A stretch of DNA of 39,489 nt from a virus. The translations under genes and the position numbers were made by a program. The stretch covers positions 1 through 39,489 of the IMG/VR virus record IMGVR_UViG_3300031963_000365. One strand, written 5' to 3'. Shown here in pieces: positions 12,103 through 20,682 of this stretch. Under the pieces are notes generated by a model. It was not told where the DNA came from, did not search any database, and saw only the letters and a program-made list of their open reading frames with translations. Numbering within the stretch: position 1 is the stretch's first letter; each line of letters opens with the position of its first letter.

Positions 12103-12197
12103 TGAAGGGCATGAAGGAGAAGCTGACCAGCGCGAAGACGGCGAACGATCCGAACTCGCGGATCAACAAGTCGCTTCGGGCATGGGACTGTAACTGA
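12102..12197 (+). pseudogene. Displaced original 3' end of the DUF6321-like gene
   Basis: A 31-codon frame reading [20 protein letters not shown], then INKSLRAWDCN and TGA. It matches the alternative C-terminus of DUF6321-like proteins but lies after the HNH gene. Its ATG overlaps the HNH stop (TAATG) and a GAGGA lies about 10 bases upstream, so it could still be translated as a short peptide. Confidence 0.75.
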
Positions 12198-12221
12198 CCA
12201 CGAAGACTGAGGAGGTAGGCG

Positions 12222-12560
12222 ATGTCCGTTGGCAACCAGATGCGCAACAGTGTGACGGTGGCAGCACAGAACGATGCCGCGACACTGGTAGGCTTCCCGT
12301 CGAGCGGGAACGTGTCGGTGCAGATCGCTGGCTCGTTGAGCGCGACGATCACCTTTGAGGCGACCTGCGACAACACGAACTGGGTGGCGCTGCATATGCA
12401 GCCGGTCGGGTCGGCTCCGGCGGCGACGACTGCCGTAACCACGGCGACGGCAGCAGGGATTTGGAACGCCAGCACCCAGGCGTACTCCGGCGTCCGAGCG
12501 CGGTGCAGTGCTTATACGTCCGGCTCGCCCGTCATCACGCTCAAGTATAATGGCGTCTGA
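12222..12560 (+). CDS. Beta-rich virion protein (head decoration or tail-related, putative)
   Basis: 112 residues from ATG 12222 behind a strong GAGGAGG. The sequence is Thr/Ala/Ser-rich and beta-type: NVSVQIAGSLSATITFEATC, DNTNWVALHMQPVGS, and RARCSAYTSGSPVITLKYNG. The VSVQIxGxxSxTITFEAxxDxTNxVAL phrasing is common in small phage structural proteins. Its place between terminase and portal supports a virion role. The specific role is uncertain. Confidence 0.65.
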   Translation: MSVGNQMRNSVTVAAQNDAATLVGFPSSGNVSVQIAGSLSATITFEATCDNTNWVALHMQPVGSAPAATTAVTTATAAGIWNASTQAYSGVRARCSAYTSGSPVITLKYNGV

Positions 12561-12561
12561 T

Positions 12562-12840
12562 ATGTCCCTCCTCGCACACGGAATATGGGCAGCGGTCGTT
12601 CTCGCGTCGGTATCCCGTGTGTGCAAGGTGGCCTTGGCGTTTGCGCCACATCGCGCAACGGCAACGGCGACAGCGTATGATGAGATTGACGTACCAGAAG
12701 ACCTCGTGGCCTACGCGATGCAAGAGCGCGAAGCATGGGCGCAGGAAGAAGTCCTCCGCGCTGTGCGTGAGCGGTTTGAGGAGTTGCGTGACTGGAACAA
12801 GGTCCGCAGCGCCGTAGGCATTGGACGCATTGACGGGTAA
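12562..12840 (+). CDS. Small protein with N-terminal hydrophobic helix
   Basis: 92 residues. It starts MSLLAHGIWAAVVLASVSRV at ATG 12562, one base after the previous stop. An upstream ATG at 12550 would add four residues and overlap the preceding gene. A hydrophobic segment covers about residues 2-30, followed by a highly charged helix (AYAMQEREAWAQEEVLRAVR, ERFEELRDWNKVRSAV). Not recognised; may be a minor virion or membrane protein. Confidence 0.55.
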   Translation: MSLLAHGIWAAVVLASVSRVCKVALAFAPHRATATATAYDEIDVPEDLVAYAMQEREAWAQEEVLRAVRERFEELRDWNKVRSAVGIGRIDG

Positions 12841-12845
12841 GACAC

Positions 12846-15074
12846 ATGACGCTGCCGCTGACGCCAGAGTTAGAAGAAGGGATGAACCTTGAGCAGATGA
12901 TGGTCGATCTGCTAAGTGCGGAAACGCCGCGTGATCCGAACGCGGAAGTCGCACCGAACGCGCCAGAGGATACGGGCGCAACGCCGGACGAAGATCTCTC
13001 CGCGCTCCAGAAGGCGATGTACGGCGCGGACTTCCCCCTTGCCACGCCAGACATGGCGGAGTCGATGCAAGCGTGGGCGTCCTGGTGCCACGGCCTATGG
13101 GTGAGCCGCCGCGAGTCGGTGCAGATGCACTTGCACCTCGTTGAGCGCAACCGCTTGTTCCGCGCTGGGCAGCAGTGGATCTCGGCCTCGGGCCTTGGGC
13201 CGTGGCGTGAACCGGCCCGTCCGCGTGACGCTGCCCGTGTCGTGTACAACATGATCGACAAGGCGCTGGACCAGCGGCTCCAGATCATGATGGATCAGAA
13301 GCCGGGCTTCGCGGTCACGCCCTCGACGCAAGACCCTGACGACAAGCGCAAAGCCACCGCGCAGCAGCTCGCGCTGGAGTACCAGTACGAGCAACAGCAG
13401 ATGCAGCGCATCGGACGCGAAGCCGCGTTCTGGGCGCAGACGGACGGCCTGAGCTTCTGGCATATGTTCTGGGATCCCGACCGTGGCCCGTGGGATGAGC
13501 GCCTTGGCGAGCGGCCCGGTCAGCGCAAGCCGCTGGGCGACATCGGCTGTCAAACGTTGCGCGTGGAGCAGGTGCGGGTCAGCCCGAACGCGACCGCTAC
13601 GCAAGCGCCGTATTGGGTCATCATCCGCGAAGTGATCTCGCGGTCAGAAGCCAGTTTCCGGTATGGCGTGACGGGCTTGGATGCGTCGGACACGATGCAG
13701 TCCCCCGGCAATGCGCCGACCTATTCGGGTGCTGAGGGTATCGGGTCGTGGGTGTTGACGCAAACGACCATAGGCGAAGGCCAACGATTACGGAACGAGG
13801 ATGTGACCGAGCGCCTCACCGTTTACGTTGCGCCCCATCCCGATGCCCTCCCCGAAGGGTTGCAGATGGTGGTGGTGGGCAACAACGTGGTCTTTGGTCC
13901 GTCCCCGTTGCTCTGGGGCGTGATCCCTGTTGTGGCGGTGCGTGATGGGTCCAGTGATCCGTCGTACTATCCGCGCCCCATCATGGAGCAGTGGCTTGAC
14001 CATCAGATGCGCGTCAATGCGCTGCTGTCCAAGTGGGTTGAGAACATTCGCGTGAACGCGGGTGGGCGGTTCCTCACGCGCCCGAACGCGATCTCCACGG
14101 AAACCTTCATGGGTGGCGTGACCTCCATGATCGAAGTCCGTGGCGCAGGACCGATGAGTGATACCATCCAGCCGGTGCAGGGTTTCAGCGTCGGGAACGA
14201 CGTGAAGGAAGCCTTGGCGCTGGAGAAGACGGCGTTTGAGGATGCGTCCGGCTGGAACGCGGTCAGCCGTGGGCAGGTCACTGGCGAATCGGGTCGAGCG
14301 ATCATCGCCAGCCGTGAGCAGTTGGAGCGCGTCTTCTCGCCGCCCATCACGGCCCTGTCGTATGCCTACACCGACTGGTGCAAGGTCACGATGGCTGCGA
14401 TGGCGTGGGGCTATTCTCTACCCCGGTCACTGGGCGCGATTGGGAAGAATCGCCCCGACTTGGCCCGTGCGGTCAGCGCCAGTGACTTCGATGGACAGTC
14501 GGATGTGCGCGTCGAACCGGCGACACTGATGCCGATGCCGATGGCGTTCCGCCTCTACCTGCTAGACAACTGGCTCCAGACGGGCGTGATCGACCTCAAG
14601 GAATACCGTCGTCGCCAGATGTTTGCGATGGCGAAGGACATCGGGACGCCCGACGAAGATCAAGAGGCGCGAGCCAAGCGTGTCGCTGATGCGATCCGCT
14701 CTGGCGAACTCGTGCCCGATATGCGCTGGCAGGACAACGAAGCGATCCACCAAGATGTGTTGGAGCGCGAGATCCTGCTGCAAGACGACTTGTCGCCGGA
14801 GATCATCCAAGCCGCGCAAGAGCGGTGGATGGCCTTGGCGAATCAAGCCACGCAGAAACAGGGAGGGATGCCACCGCAGGGCGGCGCACCCGCCCCTGCT
14901 CCTGCCGGTGTGGGGCCAGCCGCAAGTGTGCCCGCCATTTCCCCCGGACAGATGCCGCTGGCGTCTGGGAACCCCCCAATCGGTGTTGTTGGGATGCTCC
15001 AGCAGCAGTTGACGGGAACCCCAGAAGCGGAACAGGCCGCGCAAGCTGCCGATGCCCTGTCGGGTCAACCCTAA
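12846..15074 (+). CDS. Portal protein
   Basis: 742 residues from ATG 12846. The portal forms the dodecameric ring at the packaging vertex. Evidence is position (between terminase and scaffold), length in the podovirus range, and portal-like stretches: HLVERNRLFRAGQQWISASG, VVYNMIDKALDQRLQIMMDQ, SKWVENIRVNAGGRFLTRPN, and SRGQVTGESGRAIIASREQL in the stem/wing region. The C-terminus is Gln/Pro/Ala-rich (MPPQGGAPAPAPAGVGP), as often seen in portal tails. No other window gene competes for this role. Confidence 0.9.
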   Translation: MTLPLTPELEEGMNLEQMMVDLLSAETPRDPNAEVAPNAPEDTGATPDEDLSALQKAMYGADFPLATPDMAESMQAWASWCHGLWVSRRESVQMHLHLVERNRLFRAGQQWISASGLGPWREPARPRDAARVVYNMIDKALDQRLQIMMDQKPGFAVTPSTQDPDDKRKATAQQLALEYQYEQQQMQRIGREAAFWAQTDGLSFWHMFWDPDRGPWDERLGERPGQRKPLGDIGCQTLRVEQVRVSPNATATQAPYWVIIREVISRSEASFRYGVTGLDASDTMQSPGNAPTYSGAEGIGSWVLTQTTIGEGQRLRNEDVTERLTVYVAPHPDALPEGLQMVVVGNNVVFGPSPLLWGVIPVVAVRDGSSDPSYYPRPIMEQWLDHQMRVNALLSKWVENIRVNAGGRFLTRPNAISTETFMGGVTSMIEVRGAGPMSDTIQPVQGFSVGNDVKEALALEKTAFEDASGWNAVSRGQVTGESGRAIIASREQLERVFSPPITALSYAYTDWCKVTMAAMAWGYSLPRSLGAIGKNRPDLARAVSASDFDGQSDVRVEPATLMPMPMAFRLYLLDNWLQTGVIDLKEYRRRQMFAMAKDIGTPDEDQEARAKRVADAIRSGELVPDMRWQDNEAIHQDVLEREILLQDDLSPEIIQAAQERWMALANQATQKQGGMPPQGGAPAPAPAGVGPAASVPAISPGQMPLASGNPPIGVVGMLQQQLTGTPEAEQAAQAADALSGQP

Positions 15075-15083
15075 GAGGATCTT

Positions 15084-16166
15084 GTGGATATTTCCGAAGC
15101 GATTGCCAGTGCGGTAGACTCTGCGCTGCCTCCCACCACTCCCGACGTAGACGACACGGAAGCCCTCGTGACGGACACGCCGGAAGTGGAGGCGGCACCA
15201 GACATCGACCCCACGACCGACGCAGACGAAGCGGTAACGTCTTCCGACGACGAGACAGCAAACGAAGCAGCCGTCGAACTCCCAGAAGGGTATGTCGCGG
15301 TCCCCGTGGTGAAGGATGCGCTGGCGACCGAGTTCACCCTCAAGGACGCGGAAGGCGAAGTCGAAATCCCCGATCTGGTCGTAGAGTACAAGGCCAACGG
15401 AAAGGTGCGGCAGGACCGGCTTGACCAAGTGGTGAAGCTCGCACAGTGGGGCGTGTACAACGCCGAGCGCGAACAGCAGATCAAGCAGGTGGAACAGCAA
15501 GCGCAACTCACGCAGCAGGAGTTGGAGCAGTACGCGACCGTGTTGCAGGAGCGCGAAGCGCAGATCGAACGACTGCTCACGGACGAAGACTTCTTGTATG
15601 CCGTGCGTGAAGCGTATGAAGTAGAGAACTCGCCGGAGAAACGTGCCGAGCGAGCGATGCGGGAAACAGAAAACTTGCGCGTTCAGTACCAGATGGCCGA
15701 TATTGAACGCAGTGGGGCGCAGTTCTACGAGAGCGAAGTGTCGCCAGCCATCGACATGATTGTGACTGCACTGCCGACAATCGCTCCAGACGAACTGTTA
15801 GAACGGTTTACTTACGCGATGCAAGCGCACGTCGAGGTGGCTCCCAATGGGCAGCCATACATTCCGGCGTCACGTTACGATGCGGTGCGGAAGTACATCG
15901 TGGATGACTTGGCATCATGGGCGCAATTCCAGCATAGCCGTCGTGCCCAGCCCGTTGCGCCTTCGCCCGTACAAGCGAAGGAGAGCAAGGAACTGGAGCG
16001 AGCGCGTGTGGACGCACAGAAGGCCAAGCGGGTGGTCGGTCAGGCCACCAAGCCTATTGGACGCTCTGGCGGAACATCGACAGAGAAGCCACGGGCATCA
16101 CGAATTGCTTCGGTTGACGATGCGGTGTCCAGTGCGCTGGACGAAGTGTTGTCATCCATCCGGTAA
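15084..16166 (+). CDS. Capsid scaffolding protein (putative)
   Basis: 360 residues from GTG 15084 with AAGAGGAT upstream. A long acidic, disordered N-terminus (VDDTEALVTDTPEVEAAPDI) leads into a coiled coil (EREQQIKQVEQQAQLTQQEL, EREAQIERLLTDEDFLYAVR) and a basic, disordered C-terminus (RVVGQATKPIGRSGGTSTEK). This acid-coil-basic pattern immediately before the major capsid gene is typical of phage scaffolds that guide capsid assembly and leave before maturation. Confidence 0.8.
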   Translation: MDISEAIASAVDSALPPTTPDVDDTEALVTDTPEVEAAPDIDPTTDADEAVTSSDDETANEAAVELPEGYVAVPVVKDALATEFTLKDAEGEVEIPDLVVEYKANGKVRQDRLDQVVKLAQWGVYNAEREQQIKQVEQQAQLTQQELEQYATVLQEREAQIERLLTDEDFLYAVREAYEVENSPEKRAERAMRETENLRVQYQMADIERSGAQFYESEVSPAIDMIVTALPTIAPDELLERFTYAMQAHVEVAPNGQPYIPASRYDAVRKYIVDDLASWAQFQHSRRAQPVAPSPVQAKESKELERARVDAQKAKRVVGQATKPIGRSGGTSTEKPRASRIASVDDAVSSALDEVLSSIR

Positions 16167-16192
16167 CTCACTCTCGTAACAGGTACTAACTT

Positions 16193-17503
16193 ATGCCGAA
16201 TCCTACGGTTATTACGGATGCGGAACTTACTGGCCTCCTGAAGAACGTCTACAGCCAGTTCCGCGAGAAGGTGCAGAACCTCGTGACCCCGCTGCTCGCG
16301 CAGCTTGAGAAGGGTCGCGCTGGCGGTCCCCGCAACATGCGCTGGGGCGGTAACAACGTGTTCTTTGACGTCGTGGTTGGCCGTCCGGCTGGCGCGACGT
16401 TCTCGTCCGCTGGCTACTTCCCGCCCGACACCACGGCGCAGGAAGTGCAGGGTAACGTTGGTGTCGTCCGCGCCTACACGACCCGTCAGATCGACGGGCT
16501 GGCGTTCGTCGGCACCCAGAGCAAGGACGCGGCCTTCACGACCATCGCCAAGAAGACGATGGAAGAAATCAAGGACGCCTCCTCGCTGCTCATGCAGCAG
16601 GCCTTGCACAACAAGCAGGACGGTATCGTGGCGCTCATTGGCTCCGTGACTAGCACCACGGAAATCGTCGTGTCCTCGCCCTATGGCGTGGCGTCGGCGG
16701 GTCAGGGGTCGCTCCTCCTCTCGGTGGGCGACTACATCGCGGTGCTGGACACCTCCTCGTCCAACGCCGTGCTGGGTCGTTCGGCGATCACCGCCATCAG
16801 CAACAGCGGCGACAACGCCACGCTGACGCTGGGCACGGCCATCTCCAGCATGGCTGCGACGGACAAGATCGTGAAGGCGACGGCGAGCGACACCTCGTTC
16901 AACGCCGCCATGAACGGTCTGATCAACATCACGAACCGTGGCGGGGCGTATGCTTCGCTGCACAATGTGTCGGCCAGCACCTACAGCATTTGGGATGCGA
17001 CCCGACTGGTGGCGGGGACCGATACGCCGGACGCGAACACCCCGACCGAATCGGACATCTGGGATCTCATTCAGAAGATCTCGGGTCGTTCCGGTAAGGA
17101 CGCGATGACCCGTCCGAAGGACTTCCTCCTCATGACGACCCCGGGCCTTGCCAAGAAGCTCATGGAGAGCATGGTCGGCCAGCGTCGGTTCACGGCGAGC
17201 GAGTTCAGCACGACGATCAAGGGCGGCTACAAGGCCATTGAAGTCTGCGGTATCCCGTGCGTGACGGACTACTACGTTCCGGCTGGCACCATCTATCTCC
17301 TCCACCTCCCGTCGCTGGCGTGGGTGGACGCGAAGGATTGGGGCTTCGTCGAGTTCGAGGGTGCGGGTCCGTGGCGCTGGATTCAGGGCCGCGATGCGTT
17401 CGAGACGACCTACGGCTGGTACGGCAACCTTGCCTGCCTTGCCCGTAACGCTCACGGCAGCATCACGGGCTACACCGACACGGCGCGTTACAGCCATGTC
17501 TAA
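16193..17503 (+). CDS. Major capsid protein
   Basis: 436 residues from ATG 16193 (MPNPTVITDAELTGLLKNVY), placed directly after the scaffold. The protein has an N-terminal helix, a long beta-rich body, internal repeats of hydrophobic and small residues (TSTTEIVVSSPYGVASAGQG, VGDYIAVLDTSSSNAVLGRS), a Gly/Pro-rich E-loop-like stretch (WGGNNVFFDVVVGRPAG), and a C-terminal WGFVEFEGAGPWRWIQGRDA. Size and order fit an HK97-fold capsid subunit. It is followed by a strong hairpin at 17507-17548 that may set its mRNA level. Confidence 0.9.
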   Translation: MPNPTVITDAELTGLLKNVYSQFREKVQNLVTPLLAQLEKGRAGGPRNMRWGGNNVFFDVVVGRPAGATFSSAGYFPPDTTAQEVQGNVGVVRAYTTRQIDGLAFVGTQSKDAAFTTIAKKTMEEIKDASSLLMQQALHNKQDGIVALIGSVTSTTEIVVSSPYGVASAGQGSLLLSVGDYIAVLDTSSSNAVLGRSAITAISNSGDNATLTLGTAISSMAATDKIVKATASDTSFNAAMNGLINITNRGGAYASLHNVSASTYSIWDATRLVAGTDTPDANTPTESDIWDLIQKISGRSGKDAMTRPKDFLLMTTPGLAKKLMESMVGQRRFTASEFSTTIKGGYKAIEVCGIPCVTDYYVPAGTIYLLHLPSLAWVDAKDWGFVEFEGAGPWRWIQGRDAFETTYGWYGNLACLARNAHGSITGYTDTARYSHV

Positions 17504-17506
17504 GTA

Positions 17507-17548
17507 ATGGATCGGGGGGCGGCTCACTCTGGGTCGCTCCCCATCCAT
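17507..17548 (+). terminator. Strong hairpin after the capsid gene
   Basis: ATGGAT-GGGGGGCG pairs with CGCTCCCC-ATCCAT around a 13-base loop with one bulged C, about 14 pairs in all. It begins four bases after the capsid stop. The following GCCCTTGATC lacks a U-tract, so it may protect the 3' end of capsid mRNA or only partly terminate. Confidence 0.55.
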
Positions 17549-17573
17549 GCCCTTGATCCCATCGGAGACTTAC

Positions 17574-18014
17574 ATGAGCGTAGGCAATATCTTTGCGCCG
17601 TTGCCGGGTCGGTTTGGGGTGTTCCCCAACCTGCTGGCTGGTCGCTGCGATGCGGCCATTGGCAACAACACCACGACCACCTACAGCTTTGGTGGTCATC
17701 CTGCGGTATGCCTCATCAACCGCGCCGTCGTGTCTGCTGGCACGGTTCCGGCTTCGACGAGCGGGACGATTCTTGGCGTGTTGCAGAAGTACGATGCGTC
17801 GGCTGACGCAGCGGTGGCGCTGACGGGCAACGTCGATCTGGAGGCGCTGGTCGCGCACGAAGGAACGGCGGTGACGCTGCTCACCACGCTGACGGACGCG
17901 CAGAAGACGCTGGACGTTGGCGATACGGTGCGCTTTGTCGTGACGACGAACAACACCGTGACGACGGCGGCAGTGGATTTGCAGGTCAACGTCGAGCTGC
18001 TGGTGCAGGGCTAG
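17574..18014 (+). CDS. Putative head decoration protein
   Basis: 146 residues from ATG 17574, which has CGGAGAC upstream. A second ATG at 17547 lies inside the hairpin and is less likely. The protein is beta-rich, with NLLAGRCDAAIGNNTTTTYS, TVPASTSGTILGVLQKYDAS and VGDTVRFVVTTNNTVTTAAV. The GVLQKYDAS...AVALTG pattern and the position after the capsid resemble small decoration (capsid-stabilising) proteins of the lambda gpD/SHP type. Assignment rests on context and composition. Confidence 0.65.
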   Translation: MSVGNIFAPLPGRFGVFPNLLAGRCDAAIGNNTTTTYSFGGHPAVCLINRAVVSAGTVPASTSGTILGVLQKYDASADAAVALTGNVDLEALVAHEGTAVTLLTTLTDAQKTLDVGDTVRFVVTTNNTVTTAAVDLQVNVELLVQG

Positions 18015-18451
18015 TGACATCTCCGGTCGTTCTCTTGAACGCCCTTGGCTCTCCTGAGCCGTCGCCCACGATTGAGCGGCGGCTTCGGGAGATCCATTCG
18101 GGCCTCCATCTCCGATTCGTCCAAGGCGCATGGGGTGTGTGCCTGACATGGACGGACGACGATACGCGGCGGCAGTGGATTCAGAACGAGTCCTACAGTC
18201 CCGCCCAAGCGTATGACATCATTGGCTACCTGCCGATGGACTGTCCCCCCGACTCTGCGCCGGGGTATTTGTCCAAGATGTTCCGCGAGTTCCCTCGCAC
18301 CGATGTAAACCGGATGCTTGATGCGCTCGACGCCTTCAACGCGCAGCCAGCACAGGCGGCGGTGGAAGCGGCGATTGCCGAAGTGTTGGATGGCGCAGAC
18401 CCGTCTGGCACCGCCAAGCGCGGTCGTGGTCGCCCCCGCAAGAACTCCTAA
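18014..18451 (+). CDS. Hypothetical protein with AT-hook-like C-terminus
   Basis: 145 residues from GTG 18014, overlapping the previous stop as TAGTG. A compact N-terminal region (LLNALGSPEPSPTIERRLRE, then RFVQGAWGVCLTWTDDD) is followed by an Ala-rich helix and the basic end KRGRGRPRKNS, which contains the GRP core of an AT-hook. It could contact DNA in or near the head. Placed among head genes; no family recognised. Confidence 0.6.
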   Translation: MTSPVVLLNALGSPEPSPTIERRLREIHSGLHLRFVQGAWGVCLTWTDDDTRRQWIQNESYSPAQAYDIIGYLPMDCPPDSAPGYLSKMFREFPRTDVNRMLDALDAFNAQPAQAAVEAAIAEVLDGADPSGTAKRGRGRPRKNS

Positions 18452-18460
18452 GAGACTGTC

Positions 18461-19147
18461 ATGCCATCAGTTACCCTCCAGCAACTTGTCACGGACACAC
18501 GCGAGTACATGGACGCGGTGGGATCTACGCGCTGGTCGGATAACACGATCAAGACGGTACTCAACAACGTGTTTGACAACGAGTGGTCGAACATCCTGAA
18601 CGCTGCGCCGTACTACACCTTCGGGTTGCGGCAGGTGACGACGGATGTGAACGGCCAGTTTACGTTTGCCTCCCTCAACGCAGGGTCGGGCGACACGCAG
18701 CAGAACTTCTATCGCGTCATGTCGGTCAGCGACGGCAACGTGCTGTACGACCAGACGCGATTCCAAGATGTGCCGCTGGCGACGACGACGAACTATCTGC
18801 CGACCTACCCGCGCCTGTACTACATCATCGGGCAGGGGGTCCAGATCCTTCCTGTCGCCTCTGGCACGGGGCTGTACGTCGGGGTGAACTACAAGCCGAC
18901 CGCGCTGCTGGATCTTGCCAGCGATACGTCGGTCGTGGATTACCCCGACAACTGCCACCTCATTCTTGTCTGGAACGCGGCGGCGCAGTTGCTCCTCAAG
19001 GGCGGCACGGAAGCGGCAGCGGCAGCGAACCTCAAGGCGCTGGCCGATGACGACCGCAAGACGCTGCTGGACGACATTCGCCGCTACACGATCAACCCGA
19101 CGCGCATGGCCTACCCCGACCAGAAGTATGACTGGAGCGGCGGCTAA
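18461..19147 (+). CDS. Head-tail adaptor/connector protein (putative)
   Basis: 228 residues from ATG 18461. Its start (TLQQLVTDTREYMDAVGSTR) and the phrase RWSDNTIKTVLNNVFDNEWS are characteristic of podovirus head-tail adaptor (gp4/gp11-like) proteins that attach below the portal. A beta-rich middle (YYTFGLRQVTTDVNGQFTFA) is followed by a helical C-terminus (ALADDDRKTLLDDIRRYTIN). It sits directly before the hub gene, as in P22-like modules. Confidence 0.75.
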   Translation: MPSVTLQQLVTDTREYMDAVGSTRWSDNTIKTVLNNVFDNEWSNILNAAPYYTFGLRQVTTDVNGQFTFASLNAGSGDTQQNFYRVMSVSDGNVLYDQTRFQDVPLATTTNYLPTYPRLYYIIGQGVQILPVASGTGLYVGVNYKPTALLDLASDTSVVDYPDNCHLILVWNAAAQLLLKGGTEAAAAANLKALADDDRKTLLDDIRRYTINPTRMAYPDQKYDWSGG

Positions 19148-20682
19148 TGGCGGCGGGGCGCGAGAAGGTCGTTGACCAGCAACCCAAGTTTGACGGGGGG
19201 TTGAACAATGTGTCCGATGACGCCGCGCTGCTCCCGAACCAGTTGCGTCGGGCTGACAATGCGCGGCTGACGGACTACGGGGCGATCACGAAGCGCGGGG
19301 GCACCAAGCGGACCTCGACGAGTCCCCTTGCCAGTGCCGCCGTGCTGAACGGCTACACATGGCGCAAGGACGGCGGGACGCAGCAGTTGATGGCGGTCTG
19401 CAACGGGACGCTCTACACCTCCACGTTCAGCGCCACCTACCCGTGGACATGGGTTGCGCAGTCTGGAAGCCTGTCCACGACGGTCCCGCCCTCGTTTGCC
19501 CAGTTCCAGAATGGCAGCGCCGATGTGGTCTATATCGCAGACGGCGGGACGCTCAACGTCTGGACGGGCAGTGCGCTCAACACCAACCTCGCTGGCACGA
19601 TTGCGGTGGAAACCATCGTCGTGCATAACGAGCGGCTATGGGGGTGCGGCAACAGCACCTTCCCCGATTCGATCTTCTACTCGGCGCTGAACAACGGTGA
19701 TACGTTGGGCGTGGGCGCGTCAGGCGGTGGGCAGATCATTGTCCGCACGTTCTCCGACGAAACCGTGGTCGGCCTCGCGTCAATCAATACCTCGCTCTTG
19801 ATCTTCCACCGGCGCGGTATCTCGCGCTTGACGGGCTACGGGCAGGACGACATCAACGTGGCCCCGCAAGGCTTGACGGCAGATGTCGGAACCATCGCGC
19901 CCAAGTCCATCGTCAGCATCGGCAACCTTGGCTTCTTCATCTCGGAGCGCGGGTTGTTCCGCTGCAACGAGGCGGAGGTGGCTCCGGTCGGCACGGTCGA
20001 TACGCCAGACCCGACGCTGGCAATTATCCGCAGCCTGTCGGCCAGCGACTTTGCCAACATCCGCGCCACGTTCAATCGGGCCACCCGCGAGCTGCTGATT
20101 AGCTTCCCGAACTACGGCGTGTTCGCGTACCACACGATCCTGCAAGCGTGGACCGGCCCGTGGGATACGGGCTATGTCTCGCCCTCCACGACCGCCCTGT
20201 TCGACTCGGTGGACTCCAACGGCCTCCCCGCCACCCTCAAGGGCGATGCGGACGGGTATGTGACGGTCTGCGATGCCAGCGGGGTGTTCGTGGACAACCA
20301 GTTGGCGGACGGGACGGGCGGCACCACCTACACGCTGACGGCGCAGATGCACCGCCTCTACTGCGGCGATGATGCGCTCGCCAAGTCGCTGCGCTGGGGC
20401 TACCTCACCGCCCAGCTCAAGGGGTCGCTGTCCACCAGCGTCACATGGAGTACGGAAACGGACGCGGGAGCCTACACCCTGCCGACCGACTTTTCGAGCG
20501 CCGGTATCTGGGGCGCAGGAACGTGGGGGTCAGGAACGTGGGGCGGGGCCAGCAGCCGCAACTATCGTATTCCTATGGGCGGAACGGGCTATTATGTCGA
20601 TATGTACATCATCGACTCGGGCACCGCTGCGCCGATCTTTAGTCGGTTCCAGTTGGAAACCTTTGCGCTGGGGAGGCGCTAA
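19147..20682 (+). CDS. P22 gp10-like tail hub/stabilisation protein
   Basis: 511 residues; ATG overlaps the previous stop. It begins with FDGGLNNVSDDAALLPNQLR, the typical opening of phage hub/stabilisation proteins that close the portal channel, followed by ARLTDYGAITKRGGTKRTST. The body is a long series of beta strands (VETIVVHNERLWGCG, TSLLIFHRRGISRLTG, FFISERGLFRCNEAEV), consistent with the beta-propeller-like fold of this family. The end contains WGAGTWGSGTWGG. Together with the adaptor it implies a short, non-contractile tail. Confidence 0.85.
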   Translation: MAAGREKVVDQQPKFDGGLNNVSDDAALLPNQLRRADNARLTDYGAITKRGGTKRTSTSPLASAAVLNGYTWRKDGGTQQLMAVCNGTLYTSTFSATYPWTWVAQSGSLSTTVPPSFAQFQNGSADVVYIADGGTLNVWTGSALNTNLAGTIAVETIVVHNERLWGCGNSTFPDSIFYSALNNGDTLGVGASGGGQIIVRTFSDETVVGLASINTSLLIFHRRGISRLTGYGQDDINVAPQGLTADVGTIAPKSIVSIGNLGFFISERGLFRCNEAEVAPVGTVDTPDPTLAIIRSLSASDFANIRATFNRATRELLISFPNYGVFAYHTILQAWTGPWDTGYVSPSTTALFDSVDSNGLPATLKGDADGYVTVCDASGVFVDNQLADGTGGTTYTLTAQMHRLYCGDDALAKSLRWGYLTAQLKGSLSTSVTWSTETDAGAYTLPTDFSSAGIWGAGTWGSGTWGGASSRNYRIPMGGTGYYVDMYIIDSGTAAPIFSRFQLETFALGRR

